In this document: positions 11,549-23,626 of the stretch, piece by piece | Numbering within the stretch: position 1 is the first letter of the stretch | Layout of the letters: every line of letters starts with the position of its first letter | NCBI GenBank assembly: GCA_030490835.1 | Contig: CM059971.1 | Location: forward strand, 122,730,564 to 122,794,563 | Length of the DNA: 64,000 bases | Reading direction: 5' to 3' | Origin: Annona cherimola | Taxonomy: Eukaryota; Streptophyta; Magnoliopsida; Magnoliales; Annonaceae | Program-made: the position numbers and the translations under genes | Notes under the pieces: model-generated | Told to the model about the DNA's origin: nothing | What the model saw: only the letters and a program-made list of their open reading frames with translations | The model's database searches: none

Positions 11549-14500
11549 TCACGGGTGGTTAAAGAGTTGGTTGTGATGCTTCATAGGTGGACTGGTTGGT
11601 GGGCTGGATATGCCAGTTACACTCATTACTTCTCCCTGGCTCGAGTTTGATATTCGTAAGATCCTCCTGTGGAAGTTATGGAGAGTCCGTCTGTGGCCAA
11701 CGCTAATGTATGTTACACCAGCTGCTTCAATCCGCTTGTATAAATGAGCCTGCAAACAAGAGTGGGACTATCATGATGAGAAGAAAGAGAGGCATGCACA
11801 TGAAGAAGAAATTAGGCTATCTATTTTTCCTGGAACTATTCATTTATACAAAAGGCAAAAGGCTACAAAACGGTTTTGACTCCTACTTATTGCGACGAGT
11901 ACTGTTACAATAAGCAGAAACCAGTTTCCAAGGCCTTAATATTTATCTATTCAAATATTTCAATATTATTCAAATATTGATCCCAAGCCAAGCACTAAAG
12001 GCAAAGGCAAAGGCAAACTTGGCACAGAGATAAAATCTGTGTCAAAGACAGTCATGGGCCCAGCCTGGAACCCACCATTGATTTCTTCTGTGAACATTAG
12101 AAACTGGTGACATTTCCACAAATATTAAGGATTTGATAAACATCAGCACTTGCCTCATTGGCCTCATCGAGAGCACTAGTTGATTCATCCAGTAAAACAA
12201 GTTTTGGCTTTGAAAGTAGCAAACGAGCAAATGCAAGACGCTGCTGCTCGCCAAGTGACAGAACACTCGACCACTCACAAACTGAATCCAATCCATTAAA
12301 ACGGAACATGATATCTCCAAGTTGGACTTCCTCGAGGACCCTGATTAGATCAGCTTCTGTCGGCTTGTCAGGCCTTTCTGCCACATATGAATTTGGCACT
12401 TGCCATAAGAAAGGTGGTGAAGCTGTGCAACCAAATTTAGCATTAGCTCTCAATAGATGCCATAATTTCTACCAAGCGCAATCATAAACAGTTAACCAGT
12501 CTCATTGGAGAAGTAGGAGTAGCTAAACTCGCATTCTTTTCCAGAGGAGAAAATAATTGCAGCTATGCCCAGCAACCAGCTGAGTACTTCAGAAATCTAT
12601 CATCTTGTTCTGACTAACAAGTGAAGCAAATTTTATTGAATGCTATCAACTTGCTCATATACTTGCCCAGCAACTTGCTCATATACTTGTTTCAGCGCAC
12701 GGACAGAGAGGAAAACATTTGTTCTGTATTATTATTCGAATGGACTACAGAGTTATATGAGGGGGAAGTTCCCAAAAAAAAAAGAAAGAAAGAAACTGAA
12801 AAAGTTTACAACAGGCAGATATCTTGAGAGGATAAAGTTAGCAGACTCACGTAGGCAGAGAAACATACATGTGATATTATAAAATAAAATAATTGACACA
12901 GCTGTTCCAATCAATTTTGTTCTTTCTCTTCAATCTCAACAAAAAATTTAAGAGAGGAAGTGGAGGAAAGAGAGCAGACCAATAGATTAGTGACCATGCC
13001 CAATCCAAAAGAAGCCTGACAGCATGAAAGCCCCACAAAAAGGGACAGCAAAAAGAAAATGAAACAATGCAAAAGCCTATAACCATCAGCAATAAGGCCA
13101 AGATCAGATATTTATATATGACAGTTGCTCCCTCCTAAAGTATGGTAGCTTACCACAGTAACCACACCCAAAGAAGCTTGATAATTTCCAAAATTCATAC
13201 CTCACCAATCTCACTCAGCAAGAGAAGATTTTGCTTGAAACTTGAGTACAGGAAAATTTCCAAATCAACTAGAACCCCAATGGCATGAATAACAAAAAAT
13301 GTAATAAAATGATTACAAGATTACTTTTTAAGCTAGATTAGTGGTTTGTGACTCTCAAACAGTAAATAAGCACTTCAATGGCAATATTCTTAATATCAGT
13401 CGCAACATATTGAAATTTCCAAACCAGCATGGTCTTACCAAATATGCCATGTAAAACTAGCAGTTAAATGAAATATTATATACAGATGTAACTTTTTCAC
13501 AAGTTATTTTCAAACCAAACTTCATTGGAAGGTAATTAGCATATCTATTATTTTGATCCATGCCAGCAATGCAATTGCCAAAAGAAATGCATACCAGAAG
13601 ATCGAGAGTTCTCCAAGCTGGGGACTGATCCATCGCTCCACAATGGATATAGCAACTGTTCACGAAGTGTCCCCAAAACCATGTATGGTCTTTGGGGGAG
13701 GAAAAAAATGTCTTTTGTTCTTTCGCTGTTTAAGTTTTCCCTGTCTGCCTTCAGGATGCTCAAGGACTCAGTTGCAGCCATAGCAGGTGAAAGGACTTCG
13801 GTGTCTTTTATATAGAATGTAATTTTCCCTTTGCCGCTATTCCAAAGACCAGCCATGGCTCTTAACAGTGAAGTCTTACCACTTCCACTAGCACCAGTTA
13901 CCTGCCAAAGAAATCCAGTTATGTTGACCATTTAAAGTTGTAGATTAAGGAATAGAATAATATTGAAAAGTGCTCACCAGCAAGTGATCCCGTGTGTCAA
14001 GTTCCAATGACAAATCACTAATAAGAGTCCTGTAATTTTTTGGTGTTTGTAGGGTTAAATTCTTAATCTGCAGTATCTTACAATCTTTGTCTGGAAGCAC
14101 AGATCCATTTGATTCCAGGGATGGACTCCTTACATGTCTGTATAGGACATTAATGCCTTGGTTGGTACTGGAGCGATCAACAACGTTACCACTATCCAGA
14201 ACATCATCAAATTCACCTGCAAATGCAAATATTTAAATTTTAATCAGGAAAAAGGTTTTGCCAACATAAACAAGAAAAGACAACAAATATACAGTTTAAA
14301 AGAAATAATAACAGAAATAATTGGTAAGGAGAAGATCTAATTAACATTGTCTTTAAAGCTCATGGCTGAACGAACACATTTAAGTCTCCAATGCTCGGGA
14401 TACTAATGTCTCCAACTCCCAGATCTGGGGGATGCATTGCACATCTCTAACAACAAAATCACTGTCGAAAGGGAGCCAATTTCAAAGACACTCAGTACAT

Positions 14501-17500
14501 CACACTAGACAAGAGGATTCTTGCATGATATTATTATGGTGGCTTTCACTTCATTGACTACAATGAACATCCCCTAAGCTACATCCAGATCATAGTTTCT
14601 GCTTCCCGTGTCTTGGACTTAAAATGGTGCATTACTCCATACTGTCGTCAAAGGAAACCCAACCACAACTCCAAAAGATAGAACTGAAGAAATGCTTTAA
14701 TGCATTAATTTCATAGCTGGGGTCTGTGGGGCTACAACCATTTTTCCAACAGTAGCAATGTGCACATTCTTTGCCTAACATGCACCAAAAGTATTGAAGC
14801 AACTAGAAATTCATGACTTTTTCCCTAGGCCTATTAACAACTAACAAGATCCTCAGCATGCAGTTTATCCAAGAAAAAATGTCAGTTTGTGACCTTGAAC
14901 TTTACTTTATCATTAACTGTATAATTTCAGGTTCCAAGTGCGAGCATTTGGGCATTAATCAGTAGTCATAGAAACTAAGGAAATGAGGATACTAAGATAC
15001 ATTCCCATGGGAAATTTATGGCCTGTAATCAGGGCTTTTATATCCCTTTTCTGGAAAATAAATTGGAAACAATGTCCTTGAAAATTTTTCTGTAAGTTTT
15101 TAAAATTTCATATAGAAGTCCATAATCTATTACTTAATTTGCTTACAGAAACATGTAAAGAGAAAAGTCCACAATGAAGTGCCACATAAATTGTTGCATA
15201 AAGGGCCAAAAAATAAAAACGCTGTACCAAGTCTGTTTATGACAGCAGAGAAGGCACTGATTGACTGAAATTGATAAACAATGAGAGAAAAGTCCCCGAG
15301 GATGTGATTGAAGGCAGAAACAGACTGGTTTATGACTCCGAACTCAATTTTTCCTGAGAAATACATGGGAGCAACAACAGCAGCCGGAAGAATCTGAATG
15401 AGGTAGCGATAACCATTGGTGAAGAACTCAAGGTTACGGGAAGCAATAAGTAGTTGCTGCCAACAAGATAAAATAAAATAATATCAGAAATCAAACATCA
15501 TAACAAAAATAATGGAAGGGTTGGTTCCTTACAGGAAAAAGTAAAATATATATATATATATATACAAAGAGACAAAATAATCTATGTCATAATGTCAGAA
15601 ACTGCTAATAGAAAATGGAAGCATGCAGAAATCAAAGACATGCTCTATCCATCAGTAGAAAATGGGATGCATTTGATTAAAATTGTACAGTTAAAGGCTT
15701 TCATGTGAATTTCAGAAAATGCAAGGATGCAGCAAGAAAGCCTGCCTGTTCTCGTTCCAAATGCATGCATCTATTAGAATCTGAGAAATCTTTTTGTTTG
15801 CCAAAACGTACATGCTGCTAGAAACTACAGCTGCCTGGGAAAAGAAAAAGTCATGCATACTAGACATCACAGTCCTGGAAGATAAAAACTTGATAGTACT
15901 TTCGCTGGATGCTGACTTTGACAATTTTTCCAGATCGAGCAATTGACCCTCAGCCCTTCAGCCCACAGCAAATGAAGTTCCCTTCTTGAGAATGTAATTT
16001 GGGAGAAGCTGCCAGTTTGCCCCTATCCACACCCTAAATGGCAGTATACTCTTTCAATCAGAACAGTTCAGTGGTTATAAGCTCATTATGACGGACAACA
16101 ATTCCCCAGTTTCAGAGCTGCCTCAGAGTGCTCCCATAAGCATCTGTTTGGTAAAGTGGATTTGCTTGCAATGTAATTGAATACAAAGAAAATTGGCATC
16201 ATTAACATAAGGACAGTATCAGCTATAAAGTGAATATGGTTAAAATAAATACGGGATAATCATCGAAAATATCAACAGTGATAGAAAAAACTAAGGTTAT
16301 TATGGCAAGTAAATTTCATATAAAGGGTGTGTTTGGGAAGTGATAAAACTTTTGAATGAAAAATTTTTAGTGTGAAAGTTTTTGAAATGGAAGAAAATAA
16401 TATAATATGGGAGGAGTAATGATGAGGAGTAAAAACAATAAAATTAAAATACATAGGTTAGTTGTATTGATAGTTGTGTAGAAACGATTGAAAAGTAAGA
16501 TAGTTGTATGGAAAAATATGAAAACAATTAAAAATAAAAAAGTTTTGAAAAGTGAAAAGTTTTAAATTGAAAAATTTTGATTGAAAATTTTTATAACTAA
16601 ACAAGCACACCCAAATTCTTGGGAAATGGGTTTTTCATGGAAATTCACTCCACCAATCAAGCCCTCAAGAAATTCATCAATTCAGACAAATATGTCGACT
16701 TGGTTCCACTAGCATGACCTGTTCTAGTTAGAGTATTCCCAATGAAAACCAAGAGTAAATCCGTATTAAGGGGTCCTCCATGACTTAATTATCAATATTC
16801 CTTGTCTGAATTCTGGTAGCATGTTCATTATAGAAGCCTCTGAGCATTGGGCAGGACACACATGTTTTCAATGATACAACAAATTCAGCAAGCATATAAC
16901 TGTGGTCTCTGGATGCAACAGAAAATGCCATCACAGCCAAAAAGAATATTTATCGATGGAATACAGAATAGAATAATGTGTGCATACAGTCAAATTTTCA
17001 AATGCACTTCTGAAGCGCTGCAGCAGAAGTTGGATTTCATCTTCCTCACCACCATAGAAAGCAATTGACTCAGCATTTTCTCGAACACGAACAAGTCCAT
17101 AACGAAAGTCTGCTTCCTTTTTCTCTTGCATGAAATTCAAGGTTACCAACCCCTGAAGAAAATAGTAGAAATTATTTCTCTTTGACTTCCGGGTCATCAG
17201 TTGCCAGCAAATTGTGATGTTGAAATAGCAAGTGAAAAGATACCTTTCCAAGAAATACGCTGATAGCTGTACCCCCAAGAGAATAGATAAGAAGTACAAC
17301 AAAAAGTGGCGGATAGATACCATAGAGGATATTGCTAAATGATATTAGATCTACGGCAGAATTAAACAAAGTCAATGAAAATGCAAGTGCAGTTCCAGTA
17401 AAAGAACTCAGGTCATCAACAATTCTTTGATCAGGATTATCAATTATCGACTGTGATTGAATCTTGTAAAATGTCTGATTCTTCAAATAGCGTTGCATGT

Positions 17501-19385
17501 AGTAGCTTGTCATCCAAGACCGCCACCTTAAAGCTAGTGTTTCCCTTGCATAGTCTCTCAGGACAAAAAACTGCAAGCAAATATACAAACATAAAGAAGA
17601 GAACAACATAAACAAAGATGAATGGAACAATATAAAAAAAACAAACTTGGTTTTAAACAGCACAAGAAAATGCATTCAACTGCAATACATTTAGACATGA
17701 TAAAACTCACGAAGTAAATTATTCAATGGTCAGAAATAGGAAGAGAATTGGAATGGATTTCAGGAAAAAAAAAGTGGATGATATCAGTAGATTAAATAAA
17801 ATAAAATAAATGTCGAGTAATGACTGGAAATAAGATAATGATAAGGAAAAATAAGGTTATCGTGGTTGTTAGGATAAGTATATGTTTCATACATCTATTT
17901 TTTCATGAGGAGTGCAATTTCCATAACTATCACAATCCATAGCTAAATGCAAAAGCAAAGCTGAAGCATGACTAGAAGTATCATCTTCCTTATTTGATCT
18001 TTGTCCCAACTAATTATTGCCAACTACATCTACTGTCCTTAATTTTTTTTCCGATTACCTCTGCCCACATCCTTAAATATGTTCCCCTTTCTCTTAAACC
18101 TGACAGCATCCTTGTATCTTCTCTTGTCAAGTGACTCAACAGCAAAGAAAAATAAAACAAAAGGAAACAAGTGGCCTCATAGTGTGATTGATTTAGAGGT
18201 GTTTTCAAATGGCTTGTCGAGCAATACCTAAAAAAATGCAGCAATATGCTCACCGGAATTCCACCAGCAAAGCCACCAAGATAATAGAGAAGCTGCTTTG
18301 TGAATTGTTCCTGATCTTTGTCTTGAATATATAAAGCAAGGCAAAAGTAAACTTGATTAGATTTTTATTACATCTGCCAGTGCAGTGATCACTCTTCTTT
18401 TAAAAAAATGAGGAAGAAGAAGAAAACTTTGATATTTCAAAGAATTACTCACTAGCAAGTGCATTATAGAAGTCGCGTCCAAGAAAATTAAATCCAACAC
18501 TGATTCCTGTCGTAGCCAAGGTCAGTGCAAATAAAGAAGCAAGCCTCCACCTAGCCTCAACTTTATCTTCTGATGACCAATATGGAGCGGCAACCTTCCA
18601 AAATCTCCTCAGGAGTGTCTGTAGGTCCGGACCTTGACCTTGCCCGTCTGGCCCATCCTGGCACCGTTACATCAGTCGGTTCAGGCGAAAAAAAGCAGTC
18701 ATCATTAATTTGTTTTTTGAAGAGCAAAAATGAATCGTGTATCATTTTCCTCTTTTTTTAAATGCATCGGGTATTTGATTGGAATGGATTAAATACAATT
18801 GAGATGATGGTCGACGGAGCCACCAGAGGAATGATTCAGACTCTTTCACGCGAGACCCAGATAAAATGGAAGGAAATGCAAGCAAAATTTTAACAAGATT
18901 AAAGCAAGACGGAATTGTCGACATTTTAAAAAAGGGATAACAAAAAAATAAAAACTTTCTTTGCGCGTGATAATAATCTGAAATTTTTAGTTCGGTCTCC
19001 GATATCCTCTACAAGCCTAGAATCGCGGAATACCACCACGTGTAGAAGATAAGCCCAGCTCAGCAATCAGACTTAAAGGTGCATCCGCTACCGCGCGAAA
19101 TTTTTCAGGCGTGTAGTACAAATTTTGGATATTGAAGGGAGGAGAACCGACGAAGAGGAGGGAGGAAAAACAAACCTTATCTTCTTCTTCTTCTCCTTGA
19201 ACCTGTTCTGGAATTTGAGCGTCTTGAGAAGCAGCTGACGAGCCAGTGTCCCTGAAGAAAGAGAACCTCCTGCGGCGCATGGCGACGTGGAAGGAGAGAG
19301 ATCTGGAAGAAGGTGGGGGAGGAAGACGGAAGGAGGAAAGGCGAGGAGGAGAGGACTTTGGGAGATTGAGAGGGAGCAGGAGCAT
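11549..19385 (-). CDS. ABCD2: ABC transporter D family member 2, chloroplast type (half transporter)
   Basis: A half-size ABC transporter of the PMP/ALD (ABCD) type. The plant ABCD2 group carries a plastid transit peptide; its substrate is not settled. Ten coding exons on the minus strand: 19385-19176, 18657-18453, 18321-18254, 17570-17244, 17152-16988, 15456-15228, 14216-13978, 13901-13595, 12377-12154, 11749-11549. They total 2175 bp, or 724 residues, close to the roughly 700 of the family. All phases join. The first ~70 residues are Ser/Pro/Arg rich (MLLLPLNLPKSSPPRLSS), like a transit peptide. The membrane half includes PDLQTLLRRFWKVAAPYW and VLRDYARETLALRWRSWM. The nucleotide-binding half has Walker A GASGSGKTS, Q-loop FFLPQRPYMVLG, signature LSLGEQQR, Walker B KLVLLDEST and switch His in YISVGHRRT. 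The start at 19385 was chosen by family position; in-frame upstream ATGs exist. The last intron uses GC-AG. The last ~28 residues do not match remembered relatives. Confidence 0.93.
16325..16612 (+). mobile_element. MITE, GGGTGTGTTTGG family, in ABCD2 intron 5
   Basis: Starts GGGTGTGTTTGGGAAGTGAT and ends with ACAAGCACACCC, whose reverse complement begins GGGTGTGCTTGT, giving inverted termini. Internal phrases (TTAGTTGTATTGATAGTTG, GTAGAAACGATTGAAAAGTA) recur in copies at 20.1-20.6, 22.0-22.5 and 23.06-23.33 kb, and in reverse orientation at 47.8-48.2 and 63.2-63.5 kb. 288 bp, no coding potential. It lies in the 1.5-kb intron 15457-16987. Confidence 0.8.
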
Positions 19386-20119
19386 TCTCCCTCCATCCTC
19401 TGATCCCCACTTTCCTCTTGTGTATATGCGGTAGCTGGTGAAGCTACAGCTGCACATGGGCGTCGACGGAAATGGGAACTTTTCCGTCTCAACGTTTCCG
19501 TTCGTAGGATTCTTCTCTCGCTTCTTTTCTTTTGCTTCGCTTCCTTTGTTGAAAGACTTCCCAGCCACAAGCGAATTATCGCGGCTTTCGTGACTGCGCT
19601 GAAACCAGTCAGCAAATGCTGTTTTGAATCTTCCGTGCTCTGGTTGAGTCGCTCACGCGCGTTCCACGGCTTCCACCGCAATTTTACAGGCCGCGCGCTT
19701 ATTGGTGGCTTTTAAAATGTTGAGATTTTTCGTGTTTTTTGTTTTTTTTGTTGCCTTAGATTGGAGTTGGGTTAAAAATGCACATCGATTTGAAATTTTA
19801 GCTGGGGGTTGGATTGATGTAGTTACAACTTCCAGCCACGAGGCCAAACGGCAACAGGGATAAAGGACTGCGTTGTCGTGTCGTTTACGTGGAGCGCTGT
19901 ATCGACCGAATTTTAGGTGGAGCGCTGTATCTCCTTAAAACAGTAATGAGAGCAGTTGTTGGTCTTCCTGGAGGGAGGTGAAGCTTCTCATCGCCTTGAT
20001 AAATGGGCTTGTGCCATGGTATACGGTACAAATTAAAAAAAAAAAATTACAACCACGAGAATCCTACTTGAGCTACTTTTTTATTTTTTTTATTTTTTTT
20101 TTATGAAAGCTACTTATTA

Positions 20120-20615
20120 TGTATAGAAAGTGATAAAATTTTTAAACAAAATGTTTTAGTTTATGACATGATAGGGTTAATAATAATGAATAAATAAAAT
20201 AAACTTAAAAGAGATACGTTACTTGAATAGATTACTACGTAAAAATAATTAAAAAGTACAGTAGTTTATACAAAAAATGTAAAAAATAATTAAACATTTT
20301 GATATTTATAGAGAATAAAATGTTTAAGATATAAAAGTTTTAGATGATGTGTTTTGGAAAGTGAGAAAATGTTTTGATAAAAAGTTCGTAGTATAAAAGT
20401 TTTTTAACTAAAAGAAAATAATGTAATCTTATAGAGATAATAAATAATAAAATAATAAAATTAAAATTAAAATATACAGGTTAGCTGTATAAGTAATTGT
20501 GTATAGATAATTGAAAAGTATAGTTGTTGTATAAGAATTGTGACAAAATAATTAAAACTATGATATTTATAAAAAGTGAAAAGTTTAAAATTGACAAATT
20601 TTTTATTTTACCAAA
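20120..20615 (+). mobile_element. Two adjacent degraded MITE copies (GGGTGTGTTTGG family)
   Basis: Copy one begins near 20125 (AGAAAGTGATAAAATTTTTA). Copy two begins near 20350 (GTGTTTTGGAAAGTGAGAAA). Both contain the family's internal order: ATAATGAATAAATAA or ATAATAAATAATAAAA, then a TTAGCTGTATAAGTAATTG-like phrase, then ATTAAAA...GATATTTATA. The head-to-tail arrangement in one orientation suggests nested or repeated insertion. Termini are eroded. Confidence 0.6.
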
Positions 20616-21954
20616 GATGTAATTATATTCATATTTGATTTTAATAAAACTTAGCCTGTCAAATAAATAATATTAAGTACAATCAATGAATTAAATCTTG
20701 CATCAGAAGTTGACATATTAAAGATAAATGGAATTACATGGTATGAATTTTGTAATTATAATATCTCATTGTATCAAATGTTATTAGTAATTAGTTTTTT
20801 TTTCCTTGCCTCGGTGTTATGCAGTTAAACTTTCATCATTTTGTGCTTAAACATATTAAGATTAATTTATTGACAAAAATGGGGTACGACGTTGAATTGA
20901 TTTTGCGCAGTAAATTAAGTGAATAATGTGTTGGATAGGTGTTCGGAAGGATACGACTTTGGGACGATGAGATTTAATGATGAGAGGTTGCCATGCATTG
21001 AAAAGGAAAATTCAGAAAAAGGCGTATGTGTGAAACCTACTTTTCTACCTCTTCTTTCAAACCTTTAAAAAATAATTTAACATCCCAACTATATAAAAGA
21101 TTTTACTTTTTTCATTTTTATCTTTACATTCTAATTATTTCCTTGTATGATTAACACATTTATTATTATTATTATTACTTCATCTCTATCATATTGCCTC
21201 ACTTTCGTGCTTTTTAAATAAAAATTTCACCTGCCACTCTCCTTGATGCCAATATTAATAAAATGAACATTTCTATTGAAAATAAGATGTTTATTGACAA
21301 CAAGAACAGGACGAAAATTTTCATCTTATTCTCATTCCATCTGACGTATTTGTCAATATGCCCTCGAGATTGCGTTGAACAAATTATAAAGTCTGTTTTA
21401 AGTTAATGAAATGCGTTTTTAGGGGTTTTTAAACATTTGCTAGGGTACTGGAAAGGGAACTGTGGTGTTGCAGATATCTGTGAATACATATTTACAACAA
21501 GTATAGGATGACTGTGCAATGGAAATTGTTGCTGTGTATTAAAATTATAAAATTTATATAATAATTGCAAAAAGCTATATAAGAACAAGAAAAACAAAAT
21601 ATTATTTTTAACGATAGGAAAAACTGGTTTTGAGAAATAATAGGTTTCATTTTACCTTCACTTTCATTTAAGTTTTGAATAAACTTTTAATTATTGGGGT
21701 TGATGACAGGTGGTGATGGTGACAAAATTTGTAAATTCTAATCAGTTATTTTTGAAAACGTTGAAAAAAAAAAACATTTCAAGGCATGTGAGACTAAATG
21801 ATCATTTGGTAATATGGGTAACAAGGACATAGAAAGTTAGGTATTTAAAAATGTAAAAACGATGTAATACGGTATGGGCAAAGTGATGATAAATGGGATA
21901 ATTATATAATAAAATTATTAAACTAGGATAGTTATATGATAAAACTTTTAGATG

Positions 21955-22475
21955 AATTATGTGTTCGTGAAGTTATAAAACTTTTGGATATTTTTTTATA
22001 CAAATTATTAAATCGAAGGAAAATGATGTGATTCTTCGACATATCGACAATGAGCAAATAAAAAAAGTTCAAATTGATAGGTTGGTTGTGCAGATAGTTG
22101 TATAAAAATAATTGAAAAGTATGATAGTTATATAAAAAAATGTAAATAAATGATTTTAAAAAATATAATTATAGAAAGTGAAAATTTTTACACAATTTTT
22201 TTACTATTTGTCAAGTACACTTAAAAAAATTCTTGATATAAAAATTTTGAATTATAATAAAATAATATAATATGATATAGATAATAATGAAAAGTAATTA
22301 TAACAAAACTAAAAGAGATATGTTAATTACATTGATGGCAGCGTATAAATGTTTGAAACATATAGTATTACAGTAGTGACATAGCAATATACGAAGAAAT
22401 AATTAACAAATATGGCTACTGTGAACAGTAACAATTTTTAACTTAACATTTTTTATCATTGCCAAACATACGAGA
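21955..22475 (+). mobile_element. Two further degraded MITE copies (same family)
   Basis: The first runs from about 21961 (GTGTTCGTGAAGTTATAAAA) to about 22215 (TTGTCAAGTACACTT). It contains GGTTGGTTGTGCAGATAGTTG near 22080. A second, more worn copy follows to about 22471, ending in TTGCCAAACATACGAG, which resembles the family's right terminus (CCAAACACACCC). Confidence 0.55.
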
Positions 22476-23053
22476 ATATAATAATAAATATTGAAAAAAA
22501 ACGTTATACTACAAATATATATAGTTACATTGAATGCGAGAAAATTTGCATTGAAAATAAATATGCATGTTTAATTTAAGAATATTTGGTCTTTTGGAAC
22601 ACCCAATTCAATATCCTCAAATAAAATATATATCTTCTTTCCGAAAACAATCTTTTTAACTCGTAATACAATTTTTTTACATTTTCAACACTTTATGAAA
22701 TTTTAACATGTATCATTACTTTATCATTACATTCTCACTCATTTATCCATCTCATTTAAATTTCTCAAATCCTTACTCATACGTACGAGTATAAAAAATG
22801 TAGACACGTGCGCGAAACAATTGATTTATTAACAACTGCGCGATGTAAATGACTTAAAATATTAATAACTTAAAAAATGATCATATAATCACGAAAAGTT
22901 ACACACGTGTAATCAAAATCTCAACATTTTGTTGATGCCCAACAAGTGAAAACAATTTATATATCACTTTATATGCCAAGGCAACAAGTGTTAGTAAGTT
23001 GGCAGGTTAGTTAGGTTAAATGATTAATGTACAAGTTAATGAATTGATAATTC

Positions 23054-23334
23054 TTAGGGCGTGATCAGGAATGGATAAAACTTTTGGTAAAAAGTTTTGA
23101 AAAATAAAAGTTGTCAAATAATGTGATATGATAGGGGTAATGATGAGGAGTAAAAAAGATAAAGTTAAAATAGATAAGTTAGTTGTATGGATAACTATGT
23201 AGAAATGATTGAAAAATAAAATAATTGCATAGAAAAATGTGAAAAAATAATTAAAAAATGTAGTAGCTATGGAGAGAAAAAAGTCTTAGATTGAAAAGTT
23301 TTAACTAAACATCACATTGCCAAACACACCCTTA
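23054..23334 (+). mobile_element. PIF/Harbinger-like MITE with TTA duplication
   Basis: The element is 23057-23331 (275 bp). It begins GGGCGTGATCAGGAATGGAT and ends CCAAACACACCC. The flanking triplet TTA is present on both sides (23054-23056 and 23332-23334). A 3-bp TTA/TAA target duplication is the signature of PIF/Harbinger-type elements. Its interior is the family shared with 16325-16612. It lies about 300 bp upstream of the HUA1-like start codon, so it is part of that gene's upstream region. Confidence 0.8.
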
Positions 23335-23626
23335 ATTTGCAGCCATTCGTTTAAAATAAAATGGTTAGCTGGCTATATTATTGTTTTTAATCAAATTTGC
23401 TTTTGAACTTTAATGAGACCAAAATGCAAATAACTTCAAAATGAACCGTCCATCAGTCGCACTCGCTCTTACAGACAAAAAAGACCTCACGATCCGATGT
23501 CCAATGATAATAACCAGGCACGTTGGAGATCCATCTCTCTCGCGCGCCTAGGGTTTTATTTTTCTGCTTTTTCCCGCGCGGTCTCTTTCCCTTTCTCCCT
23601 CTAGGGTTTCCTTGACAGTTTTTTCA

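Larger units (their letters stand above)
19386..23626. other. Divergent spacer between ABCD2 and HUA1-like genes
   Basis: The two flanking genes are transcribed away from each other, so both promoters must lie here. About 19386-19700 is GC-rich and probably ABCD2 5' UTR and proximal promoter. About 23440-23626 is the HUA1-like leader; it has pyrimidine-rich stretches and CTAGGGTTT motifs near 23548 and 23602, common in promoters of plant translation and housekeeping genes. Between these, 19.9-23.4 kb is strongly AT-rich and contains mostly MITE copies (listed separately). I see no gene in it. Confidence 0.7.

Noticed and set aside
19017..19681. Alternative long minus-strand frames overlapping ABCD2 exon 1
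   Set aside because: Only the frame starting at 19385 and spliced at 19176 joins in phase to the conserved PDLQTLLRRFW block. The others are GC-rich shadows.
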